Shown: positions 46,221 to 58,639 of the stretch, one piece after another
How positions within the stretch are numbered: position 1 is the first letter of the stretch
How the letters are laid out: every line of letters starts with the position of its first letter
Source of the DNA: Caprimulgus europaeus
Lineage: Eukaryota > Chordata > Aves > Caprimulgiformes > Caprimulgidae
NCBI GenBank assembly: GCA_907165065.1
Contig: OU015524.1
Location: forward strand, 930,001 to 994,000
Direction of reading: 5' to 3'
Length of the DNA stretch: 64,000 bases
Program-made: the position numbers and the translations under genes
Notes under the pieces: model-generated
What the model was told of the DNA's origin: nothing
What the model saw: only the letters and a program-made list of their open reading frames with translations
Database searches by the model: none

Positions 46221-49200
46221 AACGCAGCGTTCCTGTTTTGCTAGGTACTCATAAGGGAAGGTGTTGCACAGAGCCTGGTGCCAGGCTCCCCCCTGCGCCG
46301 CAGGAATGCCCCGACTGCAGAACAGAGAGCTCAGAACCAAGAAGTGATGCTGTGAGCGTGGCAGGCCTGACCTCTACACCTCTCCCTTCCATGTACACAT
46401 GTTGATTTGATCTTTTATTACCTACATATATATATACTGCTTTTACACCAGCCCCCTGCCTAATTGAGAGCGCCAGACGGATGCTGTGTAGCCAGAAATG
46501 CAGTTTGTTTCACATGCCTGTCATTGAGCACAGCTTTAATTCACTACATATCATCGAGCTCAGTGTAAAATAAGTTTTGGTGCTTTTTTATTTGGTTTTG
46601 TTGTTGATGATGTTTGTTTGTTTGTTTGTTTGTTTTAAATGGCCTTCCCCACAGTGCCCATTTTTTGCAGGATCTGAATGTATCAAAACCATTGAAGGTT
46701 TCACCTTTAGAAGTAGCCCTGGGAGTGTGTTTGTCCCAAATTCACGTGCAGGGATTTAGGCGTTTAATTTTAAGCACAGAAATCTCTGCTGGCTGCATAT
46801 ACTCAGTATAGGAAAGTTGATGCCTCTGGAAAGTGGAAGTAGGCAATTGAGGGTGTAAGTGGAGTCCTTGGCATCTGCCTCTCTTCCGTTATCCTGGGGT
46901 TGTAAGGGACATTTGGGGACAAGAAGACACCGGAGTCACAAAGAACCAGAATCCCTCGAAGTCCACTAAGACATTTTCTCAGGGAGCTGGCTGTGAACAT
47001 TGCTGTCCCAGGCTGTTGTTCATCACTCATGTCCTGGAGATGATGGCACTCGGGAGCTGCAGCAGCAGCCGAGAGGGAGTGTGTGCTCCCTGCTCTCCTG
47101 GGTGCCAGGCCGGCGGCTCGGCTCCCGCTGCCTTCACTGCGGGGCTGCCCCGGAGCTCCGAACCCATCGACAGCAGCCCGCGTCCTGTAGGACAGCAGAG
47201 CTCTGGGACAGCGCCTCACTGCACCCAGCTGAGCTCTGCCTGGCTGGACACACCTGCCTCTGTCTTCACAAGCCACGCTGAGGCATCCCCAGGCCACCTG
47301 GCAAGTACAGGGCAGAAGCAGAGACCCTCCCAGTGTTATTTCATGTCTTGACCCTCCCATTTAATCTCTTTCCTGCCTGGAAACTGATGAAGCAGGGTCA
47401 TGCAGCACTTAAAAAGAAAGATCTGTCGACTCATAACTCCACTCCTGGGCTGTGAGTAAGGTTTCTCTCAACAGAGCACCAGGGCACATGCTTTACTTTA
47501 AAGTGCTGCTTCCAGGCTTTGCTGTGGGGAGGTGGCATTGACCACCCACCTGGGTGCCAGGCTGAAGTAGCTCCTTAGTGTGCTTTTTACAAAGAATAGC
47601 AAAAAATATTCCAGTACCTCCAGCTGTGTGCTGGGCAGCAGAAAATTCAGTGCAGAGCCATTTGGCTGGATCAAAATGACAGAAGCAGGAATAAAAAGGG
47701 GTGCTTGGAGTTAGTGTTTTACAGCCCTGTTTAACCCCCCCCAGCTCCTCGTTTCCAAAGCTGGGAGTAGCTGTTTCTCTTACAGTTGCTGCATTTTTCA
47801 TGTATCTTTGACAAGTTTTACAAATCCTTTTTGCCTCGTTGAATTTAACCATGTTGCAGAAAGATACTTTTTCAAATTCAGGGTAATTTATTGGAAAACC
47901 TCTGTACTGTCATCTGTGGCCATCAGCGATGGCACGTGTGCGAGAAGGCACACAGAGAAGGTGTTTCCTTTCCTAAGAGCGTCACAGGTTTTTAAGTGAG
48001 GTCGACAGGAAGACTTTTCATGCTGTCTCGAGTTAAACTGGAGAAGGTATTTGTTTTTTCTGGAATGGATCTTCCACATTTCACCTAGAAAGGGGTAAAA
48101 GTCTTAGCTTCAGCTTCTGTATAAAAATATTTACACAATGTTAATTCTGGAGTTTGTGTATGATCATCTTTAATTGCTTTAAATAATCATAATAAAGAAA
48201 AGAACCACTGCATTTTTTACAAGCCAGACTGCATGCAATTACGGATGGAGATTGAAGCAGTGGCTTAAGTGTGCAAAGCTGGTTGAAATACGGAAGGAAT
48301 GGATTTGGCTCAGCAAGTTTGAGATGAAACAGAGCTGTTTCTGGAAAGCCATTACCAGTGTCAGTCTAGGAACTGGCTGTCTCGGCACCTGCTGAAGAAC
48401 CGCACTGACACCAGTTCCCGCTGCAGCGTCTTTTGGCTGCAAGAAGTAACAGATCTGGGTTTCAGAAGACCCTACCAGTGGCAGAGTAGGAGAGGGTGAG
48501 GCTACACAGGCTTTGAGGAGGGAAAAAGGGGTGGAGTGGCCGAGGAAGGGCTCACTGCCTGGTTTGAAAGCTTGCTGCAGATCCTGGGCTGGTGGGAAAA
48601 TGAAGAGCCTCTCCTGGAAGCTTCTGGCAGCTGCCCTGAGAGCCCTGGTTGCCCACATGCTTTCAGACTTTGCTCCAGCAAACTTACCCAGAAGAGGTGC
48701 ATTCCCAGAGAGGCCTGAAAACTTCACAGCCTGAGCTAGGAAAGCAAAAGTCAGCTCTGACAGTGGTGGCCAAAACTCGCTGCACACCGTGCGTTTCTCA
48801 GCAGCTTACCTGCGCAGAGCAGTCGCATCGACCCGTTTAGCGTCACTCTTACTCACTTGGGTGAGGCTTTACCCAGCTGACTTCTCCTGTGCTCCCTTGA
48901 GGCTCAGTTACAGTTGTTTGCATGGAAGAGGTGGTTATCAGTGTTGGAGTTGTGGTTGGTTACTTTTACAGAGCAGTGTTTAGTTCAGGGGTGGCCCTTT
49001 AGATTTCTTGGTGCTCTTTGACCATGTTCTGCTGCTCCTCTCCTGATGTCCACACAAATGCCAAAGGAAAGGTGTTCAAGCCTAAGCCCTCCCTCTGATG
49101 GTGGCTCTGAACTTTAGAAGCATCCCCCACCCTAACTGTGAGCCGACCTGAAATCCTGTCTGAGCAGCTCTGGACTTTGTGGGGTTTGAAAATGAACTTC

Positions 49201-49904
49201 AGAGCTGATATTTGGCCCAGCTTCTGAATGAAAATGGAAAACTGCGTTTTGAGCCTCGGCCTTCCTGAAGAGCAGCCTGTGCCAAAGCTGATGAGCTCGA
49301 GATAAAAACAAGGACTCACAGGACGCTGTGTCCCATCTCAGGCGGGGGTCAGCGGGGGTTTTGAGCGAAGTGGGACTGGCCCCTCTCACTGGAAACTTCT
49401 TTATTTGCCTCTGAGCTCCACGGGCACTGGGGCCTGAGCCCCGCGCAGGTGTGCGGCGGGGAGCGAGCCGTTTGTTTTGCTCAGAAGAGGATATTTGTGA
49501 TGAGGGAAATCACGGATTTTATGTGCTCACATTTTTTTTGTTTCCTTCTTAAGCAAAATTGAACCTTTAGAATGCCAAAATCTTGTCTTAATATTTCAGG
49601 GAAGCAAGTATTGTGTAAACGCGCGTTGCAAATGGCACTATAAATTCTGCACTGTGGAAAATTGCTATCTGCTTTGAAACTAGGCAGGATAAATAGAACT
49701 ATAAAAGGTTACCTGGAGTAAACAGATAGGGGTTCCAAAACGTACCACACGAGATAGATTGGAGCTCATGGTAATCTGTTTTCCGTGCTTAACATGCGCT
49801 CAGCATCAGCTGAACTCCGGGGCTGAGCTGCCATCTGCGTCGGTGCCGTTCCGCGATGTCACGGCCCTGGTAATGAAATCGGGAAGTGCAGTGGTAAATG
49901 GATG
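46221..49904. other. single-copy noncoding DNA
   Basis: A (GTTT)n run is listed at 46611-46636. The word GATTTAGGCGTTTAATTTTA near 46752-46771 may be another old palindromic-repeat remnant. GC-rich parts at 47040-47240 and 49320-49480 have some CpG but no island. Minus frames of 185 codons (46803-47360) and 182 codons (48239-48787) carry no domain. Confidence 0.5.
46611..46636. repeat. (GTTT)n microsatellite
   Basis: About six tandem GTTT units ending in TTTTAAA. Confidence 0.9.
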
Positions 49905-50160
49905 CAGTGAATGGTAGATGTCAGCCATTGCGTGATGGGCAATCATCAATCATCCCCTGTCAGCTATTTCTGTCTGGGTGAGTAAGCCTTTATTTAAAGC
50001 ACAAAGTAAGAATGTTGCCAGACCACAGGAACAAGCCCTGAGCTGTTTGCAGGTGCTGCTATTCACAGCTGCCAATTAAACCCCTGACATTTCCATAATG
50101 GCCAAGAGGCAAAGCACATGCACTTGATATAAACATTTTTGTAAAAATTAATCTCAGTTT
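49905..50160. promoter_or_regulatory. candidate conserved element with PBX/HOX and MEIS-type sites
   Basis: ATCAATCA at 49945-49952 is the complement of the bipartite PBX-HOX site TGATTGAT. CTGTCA at 49957-49962 is the complement of the MEIS/PREP site TGACAG, four bases away. This arrangement is known from HOX/TALE-regulated enhancers. The following 150 bases are unique and AT-rich with TTTATTTAAAGC, GCCAATTAAACCCC and TCCATAATGGCC words. Motifs are seen directly; function and conservation are inference. Confidence 0.4.
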
Positions 50161-50189
50161 ATCAATACTTCACTTTTTTTCTTTTCCAG

Positions 50190-50597
50190 GGCGACATACA
50201 ACATCCTACTTGGCCTATTGTTTGTTTGCTGGAGAAAGAGAGAAATAGGAGCTGGAAAGGAGCCAGGGCCTTCATTTCCCCAGGATATACACTGGATTCC
50301 AGTGGCTCGTTTCAGCCCCTAATTGGGGAGGGAAAGCAGGGCAGTGAGGAATCCCGCCTTTGTGTGTGCCCCTTGCCCCCAGCCATGCGCACGTGCTCAG
50401 CTCCATCCTTCACATCGAGTGAACTGGCCCTCAGCTGGGTGAAAATGGAATGTTTGCTCTGGCAAATGCTGTTCCTCAAGTTACCCAGCCCATCTGGTTC
50501 TTGCTGCTCTATCAGAATTGCCAGATCTGGATTTTTGTACAGCTCTCTGGGCACATTACTTGGGGCTGGTCCTTTCCATTGCCCCTCCACTGTCTGA
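50190..50597 (+). other. candidate exon: strong acceptor-like signal followed by 136 open codons
   Basis: A pyrimidine tract (CACTTTTTTTCTTTTCCAG, ending at 50189) forms a near-ideal 3' splice site. From the next base, GGC GAC ATA starts a frame that stays open to a stop at about 50597. The peptide (GDIQHPTWPIVCLLEKERNR...) shows no domain that I recognise, and no ATG opens it. No certain donor is visible; GTGAAAAT after 50438 is a weak one. It could be a noncoding or terminal exon of an unknown transcript, or chance. Confidence 0.2.
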
Positions 50598-53439
50598 ACA
50601 ACAACAACAACAAAATCCCAAACACCAAACACTAAAAATGCAAGCACTTTTTAATATACACATTAATTTTTGGGGGACAGGAGGAAAAAAAAATAATTGT
50701 CAACTCAAGTGCTTAAAGGCATTTGTCAGTACCACTGCAGATCTATATCTGTATTTCAGACAATCCCAGCTGACAGATAGCCTTTTTTTTTCAGAGAAAA
50801 TATTTTTGTGGGGGAAAAAAAAATTATATATTTCTACAGAAAAATAAACTGCCTCGTGTTGCCACCTGACATTTATAGTTTGGAGGACATAAAACTTTTC
50901 AGAGGTCCCTTTATTTTTTGCTCTCAGCTGTTTATAGTTCTTCAGGGGTACACTGATCTGTAAGCAAATACAGGAGAAGAAAGGGCTGCATTCACATTTT
51001 GGAGGAGATTTCAGCACGTGCTGGTTGCTCTACCCCATTCTGCTGCCAAGTCTGGGCAAGGCAGAACACCGAGTGGGAAACTGGGAGGCACTGGGGCATT
51101 TGAAGTTGTCTTCTTGGCTGTCCAGGGTGCCGAGGAAGGTGACAGGTCCACCAGCGCTTTGAGGTGCATTTTCATGCGCCGCACTGTCTGGTTGTGAAAG
51201 CCTGCCCTACTGGGTGGCATTGATTTCTGAAACCTATAGAATTCTGTTAATGGGATATATTTGGAGTTGGTGTTAGAGGTCTTGCTGGCATGTGTGCATG
51301 AAATTGGATGTGATCTTCTGCCAGATCGCTGTGCTGGTGTGAGTGCTGCTGGTCAGATGCAGATACACTGGTGCAGCTGTTCTGAGCGTGGCTGGTGTTA
51401 CTGCACCTCACTGGAATAAGCCATCCTGCCCTGAGCCCTTCCCTGGCAGGGGAGCTGTATCTGTACCCAGCAGTTTCCTACCTATCAATGTCTCTGAAAG
51501 TTTCAAGTATAGATTGATCTTTGTTCAATTTTATGTTTATTTTGTCCATGTAGGTGCCTTGTGAAGTTCCACATCACTTTGGATTGCAGGGGTAGATGTT
51601 GCTTCACCTGTTTTGAATTCAGCTAAGTCAGTTAATTTTCTAACGTGTTTCTTAAGTTTTTTAATGCATTTTTTTTCTCCATTCAAAACCATTGAAATGA
51701 GGTCTTTAGATATTAAAAAAGAATGTTAAAACTGAAGTAATGCTGCTGATTCAATCTCTTGAGAACTTGAGGGACCAAACTAGCTGAGTTACCCAGGGTA
51801 AGTCAACTACTCCCACCTCTATCACTGGTGAGCAAGTGTTACAAAAGACTGGCTTAAAAAGCTAAAAAGCAAAAATCTCACAAACATCTCGGCATCAGAC
51901 ACTCTGTGTAGCGTATCTTTGTGGCCATAAAGTAATTTCTTGGGCTCCCAAGGACTCAATATTCATTATCACCCAAGATGACCGCTTAATTTGTGTACAT
52001 TCACGTAAGCAGAAAGAACTGCTGCATTCAGTGGGGTCACGCTGCAGTGCTGCCACCTCTGCCCTGGCCCCTCTGTGCTGAGCTCAAAGGCAAAGGTAAG
52101 GAACCCCCTGGGCTCAGTTCCTGCGCTCCCGTGGATGTCACAGCAGTGAGAACAGCGTTGCTCTGAGCGTGGCCACGTGACACAGGAGGAATGCCCGAGC
52201 CAGCTGTAAACGAACCATTGTGGATACTGGACGCTGTCAGGATGAGACAGCAGAGGACACCAAGAGGACTAATTTACCCTGCTTTTTGGCAGTGCCAGCT
52301 CCATGTGGGCTAATTTGTCCTGCCAGAAAGCAGGCTCATTTATGGCTAGCTCATTTACAGCTGGCCTGAGTACCTCTTCGCTGCACTGGAATTTGCAATG
52401 TAGACCTACTTTGTTATGGTGACAAGTGTGTGATTGTGTTCAGTAAAAATACAGAGGTGGGGATTTTTGGAGGCACCTAAGGGCTTCTTTGGAAGGTGGT
52501 TTAAGAGGTTACCACTTCCAGCAGTCTGCTTCACAACTTCTGCTGAAGGTAACTTTCCCCATGAATCAGCACGTGGGATCAGGTGCCCGCCTAAGAGCCT
52601 CCTGAGTTTGCAGCACAGTATTTTTGCTTAGATCAGCGCAGAGGACGTGCTCGTTACGCCACTAAATGATGAGCTGAATAGATCAGATGTGTCTGTTGGT
52701 TCGGCAGAAGCAGGCAGCTCGGGTGATAAAGCTCTATATTGCTCATTTTACAGAGCCCAAAGAGAAGTGGCTGCCAGGTGCCATGCATGGAAATGTCTTT
52801 CTGCTTTAGAATGCAGTAGGGGCTGGGTACCTCGTTCTCCTCAAACCCTTTCAAAAAAAGCTGTCAGCAATATTTGTCTTTTTAGGGTTGTGTAGATCCA
52901 AATGTCGTTACCTCGTCGCCTGCTGTAAAGTCTGATCCAGCTGGAGAAGCTAAAGCTCAAACCTAGCGTGACACCAGTGAGATTCCTCAGGTGCTTAAAG
53001 CTAAACAGATTTTTAAATTCAGCTTTGTTTGTTCGTTCAAGCTTTACCTGTTTATTTCAGGGTAGTAAATACACTTGTGGTGCAAAGGGAGATGAGCATG
53101 TAGAGAAGGATTTGGCATAAAAGAAAGCAAACGAGTACTGGGAACTGTCCCCACTCCTGCTGCTGCAGTCACCCGGGATGAGCTCCAGGCTCGTCCCTTG
53201 CTTCCCCGCTTCTGGGGCTGCCCAGCTCTGACCTTGCTAGCCAAGTACAGACTTTGAAGCTGCTGAATCCCATCAGGAGCTTCATGTCTCGCGTGGTCAT
53301 CCTCATCCATGGCTAACTTGTGTTATCATTGGCACGCTTAAAATCGTGATGTTATGTTTCAAATGTTTTTAAAGCTGAAACACACAAGCTCTTTTATTTC
53401 TCTTCTGCCTAGTAGGATTATTTCAGCTCCACACATGCA
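50598..53439. other. single-copy noncoding DNA
   Basis: A short (AAC)n run lies at 50597-50614. A good donor-like word, AAAG followed by GTAAGG, occurs near 52092-52101, without a convincing acceptor upstream. AT-rich low-complexity patches lie at 50640-50840. No gene or named repeat recognised. Confidence 0.5.
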
Positions 53440-53690
53440 AAACCTCATATTATGCAAGAAATTAATCATATCAGGGTAAAGTAGCTACTGAAAAATTGCC
53501 AAGCACCATAAACATTGGTCAAAATGCAGGCCAACCATTTGCACAGCAAGTAATTGAAGCTGGGGGTTCATTGGAGCGACGCATAACTTTTCATTATGAA
53601 TTAGAAAGCTTTTCAAACATAAAATGATATCTGAGAAGACTGCACTACCTAAAAGGTTTCAGTAAACACTGGGAAAAAAAAAGTGTTAAA
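53440..53690. promoter_or_regulatory. AT-rich candidate conserved element
   Basis: Unique sequence with AAGAAATTAATCATATC, GCAAGTAATTGAAGC and TTTTCATTATGAATTAG words and no CpG-poor repeat signature. The dense homeodomain-like cores suggest an enhancer; texture only. Confidence 0.3.
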
Positions 53691-53817
53691 ATATGCTGGA
53701 GAGATCAATCATGCTTTATGGTTACTTGCTCCACGTAGTTTCACACACATTCTCTGATAAACAATGTCCCACACACTCTGCCCAGACCCATTATTTTCTT
53801 CAGCACCAAAGCGTCGA

Positions 53818-53908
53818 GGGCCAGATCCTCATTTGGTTTAAGTCAGCAGAGAGCTCTGCTGAGGTTGACTGCTTGCCATTGATTTATGCCAGCTGAAGAT
53901 CTGGCCTG
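53818..53908. repeat. palindromic amniote repeat (about 91 bp hairpin)
   Basis: The left arm starts GGGCCAGATCCTCATTTGG and continues TTTAAGTCAGC. The right arm ends ATTTATGCCAGCTGAAGATC followed by TGGCCTG. Comparing the left arm with the complement of the right arm gives about 20 of 26 matches (GGCCAGATC-YTCA, then GG, TAA, TC). This is a known type of short amniote repeat with 'gggccagatcctcagctggtg' ends. It looks like a nonautonomous DNA-transposon relic, though the transposase family is not certain. The centre contains GAGAGCTCTGCTGAGG. Confidence 0.65.
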
Positions 53909-54049
53909 AAGAGTGACAAAAATGTAATTTTATGTTTTATTTATGGGTGTAAAACAATAGTCCTAAAGGGAGCAGATGTTCCATGTCGAGGGAGGAGGTT
54001 TATGAAATGCAATTCCAGACACAAAAGCTAATCTCTGTGGTCAGGGAAG

Positions 54050-54300
54050 GCATGAGGCCTGTTTTACATGATGAACTTTAATTGAAATCTTGCTCTTTTG
54101 TGTTCATTTATTTCTTCTATTTGGGAGCCGACAGCATCGTTTCAATTACTTACCAGCTGCCAGACACCTTAAAAAGCAATAGATGGTTGTCTAAGACACC
54201 TGGAGAAGGTTGGACACTCTTCACTTGTCTTCCCAGTACCTGCTGAAATGGTATTCATTTGGTATCACATATTTTTAATTAAGTGGTCACTTCACTAAAG
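54050..54300. promoter_or_regulatory. AT-rich candidate conserved element
   Basis: Unique sequence with AACTTTAATTGAAATC, TTTCAATTACTTACC and TTTTTAATTAAGTGG words. Homeodomain-like cores recur at about 70-130 bp intervals. No coding signal. Inference from motif content only. Confidence 0.3.
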
Positions 54301-56252
54301 AAATTCCCATCTGTTTCAGATGGAGCTGAGGGGAGAAAGATCATTCAGTTTTTTATGGAGGGTTTTGCAATTGTAAAATGTCTGGTTTTGTCCAATTTGG
54401 GATGGAAACCAAAACATTTTGAAACTCTCTCAAAAAGAGAAGGGAGTGTCTGCCTCTAAGTCTCAGGCCCCAGACCTCTTATTGTCCCCAGTGCTGAAAT
54501 TACTCCCTTTGTGGACCATCTTCCCTCTGTAGATCCTAGAGCAGGAGTTCCTTGGCTGGTCTAAAGCAGCTGCCCAAAATTGGAGTTAGGGAGCTGAAAG
54601 AAAACCAGTGGTAACAGCCTGCTTGCAGAGTGTCCCAGGGGAGCACTCTTCATCATGTTTTCTTTCAAGGAGCGGACGTTTTTGACTCCCATGCCCCTGC
54701 AGCCACCCTAAGGAGGAGGGAGCATTCAGTGATACGCCTTCTCCTTGGCTCTGTGTGGCCCGGGCACACACCGTGGTGAGGTGCGAGCCCTTCAGAGGCA
54801 CAAAGCAACAGTCAGCTGAGCTGTGCTGATTCACACCAGATGCATTTTGGACAGAAAAGGGTAAGAGTTTCTCCCTGACCTCTGTGTCCCTCCCCACACT
54901 CTTGCGATCAAGTACGGTACGTGGGGAGTTGGAGAACACGCTGTGCTTATCAGAGGCCAACAGTGACCTCTAAATTGCAGCCTCAGAAAACGAGGACAAG
55001 GGGAGCAAAACTGGAAGTGAGTATTCATGTGTTCTGTTAAGATCAAAAGAGAAAAACAAAAATAGAGAGTGAGGAAGTCTTTGGATGAAGAACAGAATGG
55101 AGCAGGAGCTAGCTCTCTTACCTCACTTTAGTTAGAAATCTCAAATGGACAGTGTAATTTTGTTCTGGAGCAGGCTGAGTGTAAGAAAGCTTGAAATTCT
55201 CTGTGAACCAAAATTAGAAAAAGAAACCTAAGGCTACACTGAAAATGGGATGCAGGGAACGCTGAAACATTTCATTCATGTTTCAGCATAATTTTCTGTT
55301 AATTCATTTTCGAAATCTGGTGCATCTTCATTGTAAGGCTTTTCAGCACGAACAGCAGCGACAACCACAACTTTCCACTCAGAAACTTCAAAGCAGGAGC
55401 TTCCAAGGTTAGAAAAATGCTCCATTTTTGTTCACTTCCCTCAATAAGAAGTTAGAGGAGTAAGCTTTTCAGAACAGCTTTTGTTAGCCATGGCATTTGT
55501 TCCCTTTGAAAGCCGCTCTGAGCAGCGTTTCCAGTTGCACGTTTCCAGGGGCGTGACTCGCGTCGTGGGATGGGAGATGGGATGCGAGATGTCTTCACAG
55601 CCACCCCAGTCCTTCTGACTCCCTGTAAGCCTCCCAGTAGAGAAACAGGTATTTCTAGGTCCCAGTCTGACCTGTTTTCAACCTCTGCTGTAGGATGACG
55701 TAAATTAGGCCCTGGAACTGTGTTTTTTTTCCCCTATCAGCTGGAAAGTAGTTTAGGGTGAATAACACCGAGGATCAAAGGAATCCCACCCAAATATTCT
55801 TCTTCGTGGGGACAGCTGCTGTATTGTACTGTGGCAAAGCAGTTCACATCTCTAGACACCATATGCAGGCAAGTTAGAGAAATAAGGTTTATGAATTGGA
55901 ATGAAGTCACAGGAGAGGAATAAAGTGCTAAAAAGAATTGGAAGAACTTGGACGTATGAAAGCACCTAAATATATCCGAATGCAGAGCGCGGGAGGGCTG
56001 TGTTAGTTATCAGTAAAAATGTGAAAACACCACGGAGGGAGCATAAAAATACAGGTTTTGCAGGGGAACGGAGTAAAGAGGGCGGGTTGTGATAAAGGGG
56101 GGAATAATTTTCTTATCAGATGATCTGTTTAGTCTGGGGAGTAGTTGTCAGGAGAAGCAGTAGCCTCAGAGTTTGAGTCATTTCATACCAGAGCCTGGAA
56201 ATGCACAATAGAGATCACTCCTGTCCAGGCAGGGAATGAAAAAATAGGGGCT
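54301..56252. other. single-copy noncoding DNA
   Basis: No gene or named repeat recognised. A 124-codon minus frame (54586-54960) has no domain. Confidence 0.55.
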
Positions 56253-56327
56253 GCTGATCCTGTCCAGCCCTCACTTCATTCAGCAGGAATCTGTTCCACT
56301 GACTCAAGCGGGAGTTGGATCAGACCC
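56253..56327. repeat. degenerate palindromic amniote repeat
   Basis: CTGATCCTGTCCAGCCC at the left and GGGAGTTGGATCAGACCC at the right form imperfect inverted ends (CTGATCC / GGATCAG). They flank a TTCCACTGACTCAAGCGGG centre that recalls 'cccattgacttcaatggg'. The plan fits an old amniote repeat with 'gggcctgatcctgcaa' ends. Diverged copy. Confidence 0.45.
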
Positions 56328-57960
56328 GTTTTTACCTCCTATGTCGATGGCTGTCTGAAAAGACTTGGGAAAAGACACAAACTAGAGCCCAAGTATCACA
56401 CCGAGAATGGCTTTTTTGGGCTGCTGTAAGGAAAAAGGCAAGTCTCAGAAAATTATGAAGCCAGGCGGCTGGCAAACGCGAGGGACTGTTTCACAGCTGG
56501 GAGCTGAGTCAGGCTCTGAAGTGTCTGTACGGAATGAAATGGCATTGAGCTTGGGTGTCACTAATTCCCCGAAGCCCTAAGGAAACACTTCTCAAACGGC
56601 AGCTAGAAGGGCAGCGTCATCGCTTGGCAAGCTTTGCTTCTGCCACAGCAGGGGGGCAGCTCTGCATATCCAGCTTATTTTGTTTATATGCCCAGTACTG
56701 GAGAGAAGTTTTGTTGTGGGTAACAAAACATAGCTACATTTCATATCTGATTCAGAAGCAAACAATAGTAACAGAAGCGGGGTAACATTTTTGTGTATGC
56801 CCGAGTGATTCCCTTTGCCTGTTTTCAGCCTACCTAACGGCAAGCCTGGCTTCATTCTGCACTGCTCTAATTAACTTGACAGGACTGGAAACTTGCTCTT
56901 CCTGTTCACACTTATTATTCATCTCTTCAGAATGCCCTGTAGGGAGCATGAAGCACAATAAAGCAGTATTTACCAAATCCCTCAATGCTAAATACACCTT
57001 TTAGGCTGACTCCGCACAATGCCAGCAGTGAGAAGATCTGACTAAAGGGCAGCCAAAGAAAAACAACATTTTCCAGAGCATCGTCTCTTTACTCATGGCT
57101 AGCGACTCTGAGGCGAGGAAACTGTCTTTTCACCCCCTTCAAACTCTACAGTAGGCTCTTGGGGATCCCAGCTTACTCCTACTGTATCTGAAAGCTTTGC
57201 TGTAGCCAAAGCAAATGACAGAGTGATCATACTCAATAAGATATGATGGTAGTTCACAAGAGCCACTGGGTAATTCCATACAGGCCTATCTTTTAACCTT
57301 TCATCACCCAAATTAGAAACATCATAACACAGCATAAAACACATCTGAAAAATCCATCGGAGACGGGAACTCAGAAACACGCGAGGAGAAAGAAGCGTTC
57401 TGAGAGTGAGAAAGTGTTTGGAGAAAACGCTGAAATTGGATGTTAGGTTTCTTTTTTAAAATTCTCCTTGCAGAAAGGGACCTTTTACAAACACACAAAG
57501 TGATTAAGGAATTTTAAAAGTGAAACACACTTATTTGCACACACCAGGGAAGTAACTCAGGCATTTCATGTGTTAAAAGTGAAGGATCAGTGAAAGATTT
57601 TCAGCAGCACGTTACCGGTTGGGTCCTCGACTCCAATCACCAGCTCCCTTTGCACCTTTGTGCCTCTGTAAATCTCACCTTATGTGAAGCTAAAGGTTTA
57701 AGTTTTCAAAGTACCCGAGAAAACTTCTGCACAGGGTAGGACAGCACCGTGCAAACAGACCCACGTCAGCCCGGGATGAATTAACTCGGACAGACTCGCA
57801 GCAGCAGGGCAGTTCTCCCACTTTCTGCTCTTACCCTCCAGGTGTTCCTGGCGTGGTGTTCAGCCAGAGCTGGGGGCCACGGTGTGCAAGTCACCTCTGA
57901 AATGGGGACTTGGAGCCAGCTGTCGAAGATGTGTAAAGAAATGGATAGGTGCTCAGTGGG
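56328..57960. other. single-copy noncoding DNA
   Basis: No gene recognised. 56930-57010 is AT-rich and CpG-poor. Nothing else to report. Confidence 0.55.
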
Positions 57961-58016
57961 GTTTTCCAAGGCACCTGTGAAAATGGAAACTAACTGCACT
58001 TAGGTGCTTTTGGAAA
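57961..58016. repeat. short inverted repeat, remnant of an amniote palindromic family
   Basis: TTTTCCAAGGCACCT (57962-57976) and AGGTGCTTTTGGAAA (58002-58016) are inverted copies with 12 or 13 of 15 matching positions around a 25-bp loop. The flanks (GGATAGGTGCTCAGTGGGG to the left) and words 'aggtgcttttggaaa' belong to an old amniote repeat usually reading 'ttttcaaaagcgcctaa'. The full element probably extends to about 57890-58060. Confidence 0.5.
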
Positions 58017-58639
58017 TTAAACACTTTAAGCTTCTGAAAAATCTGAGAATTAGATTCCTGACCTGCTTCTGAAAAATTTCTGTTGAGTCTGTTTTCCTAG
58101 ATCCTGAACCTCCCTGTTCACGTTAGAGAGTAGGAAAGCCCAGCATATTTCATGGACAGGCATGCACACAGACACACACAGGCCTCCCTGGAGTCTCAGC
58201 TCTTCTCCATTTATCCACTTGTTGACCTATGGAACATTTAACCCTGACTCCTTTTGCAGTCACAGAGTTCTTGCACCGATGTGACATTGTTCATCCCTGT
58301 AGAGGTATTTGGGTTTTACAGTAATGCCCTTTTCTGGCCTCGATGCAAAGCCTAATGACGACAAACAGGGGACTCCTGCCAGTTCAGCTTGGTTTTGGAT
58401 CAGACCCTAATAAAGAGAGGAATTTGATTTGTTGAATTATAGACAGAATAACAGCTCAACTCCTTCGGTTGTAGCTCCTCTCTGAATTGCCCTGGAGGAA
58501 AACCCACTCTAAACAGACTGAATCTGGAATAAAACCTTGGATAATTGGGAGTAGAATGGGTCCACTGACTTCATGGGGAACTGCTGCATGAAAACAAGGT
58601 GTGCTGGCATTGGCCTTTGCTGTGTTACGTAAGAAAGAT

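Noticed and set aside
46803-47360. 185-codon minus-strand frame
   Set aside because: GC-rich chance frame with plus-strand frames overlapping; no motif recognised.
48239-48787. 182-codon minus-strand frame
   Set aside because: No domain, no exon signals, plus-strand frames overlap it.
48985-49030. CAGGGGTGGCC and GCTCTTTGACCAT words as a hAT transposon end
   Set aside because: Only the first words match from memory; the body and the other end were not found.
52040-52101. Exon ending in a strong donor-like AAAG/GTAAGG
   Set aside because: No convincing acceptor or open frame upstream; single donor words are common.
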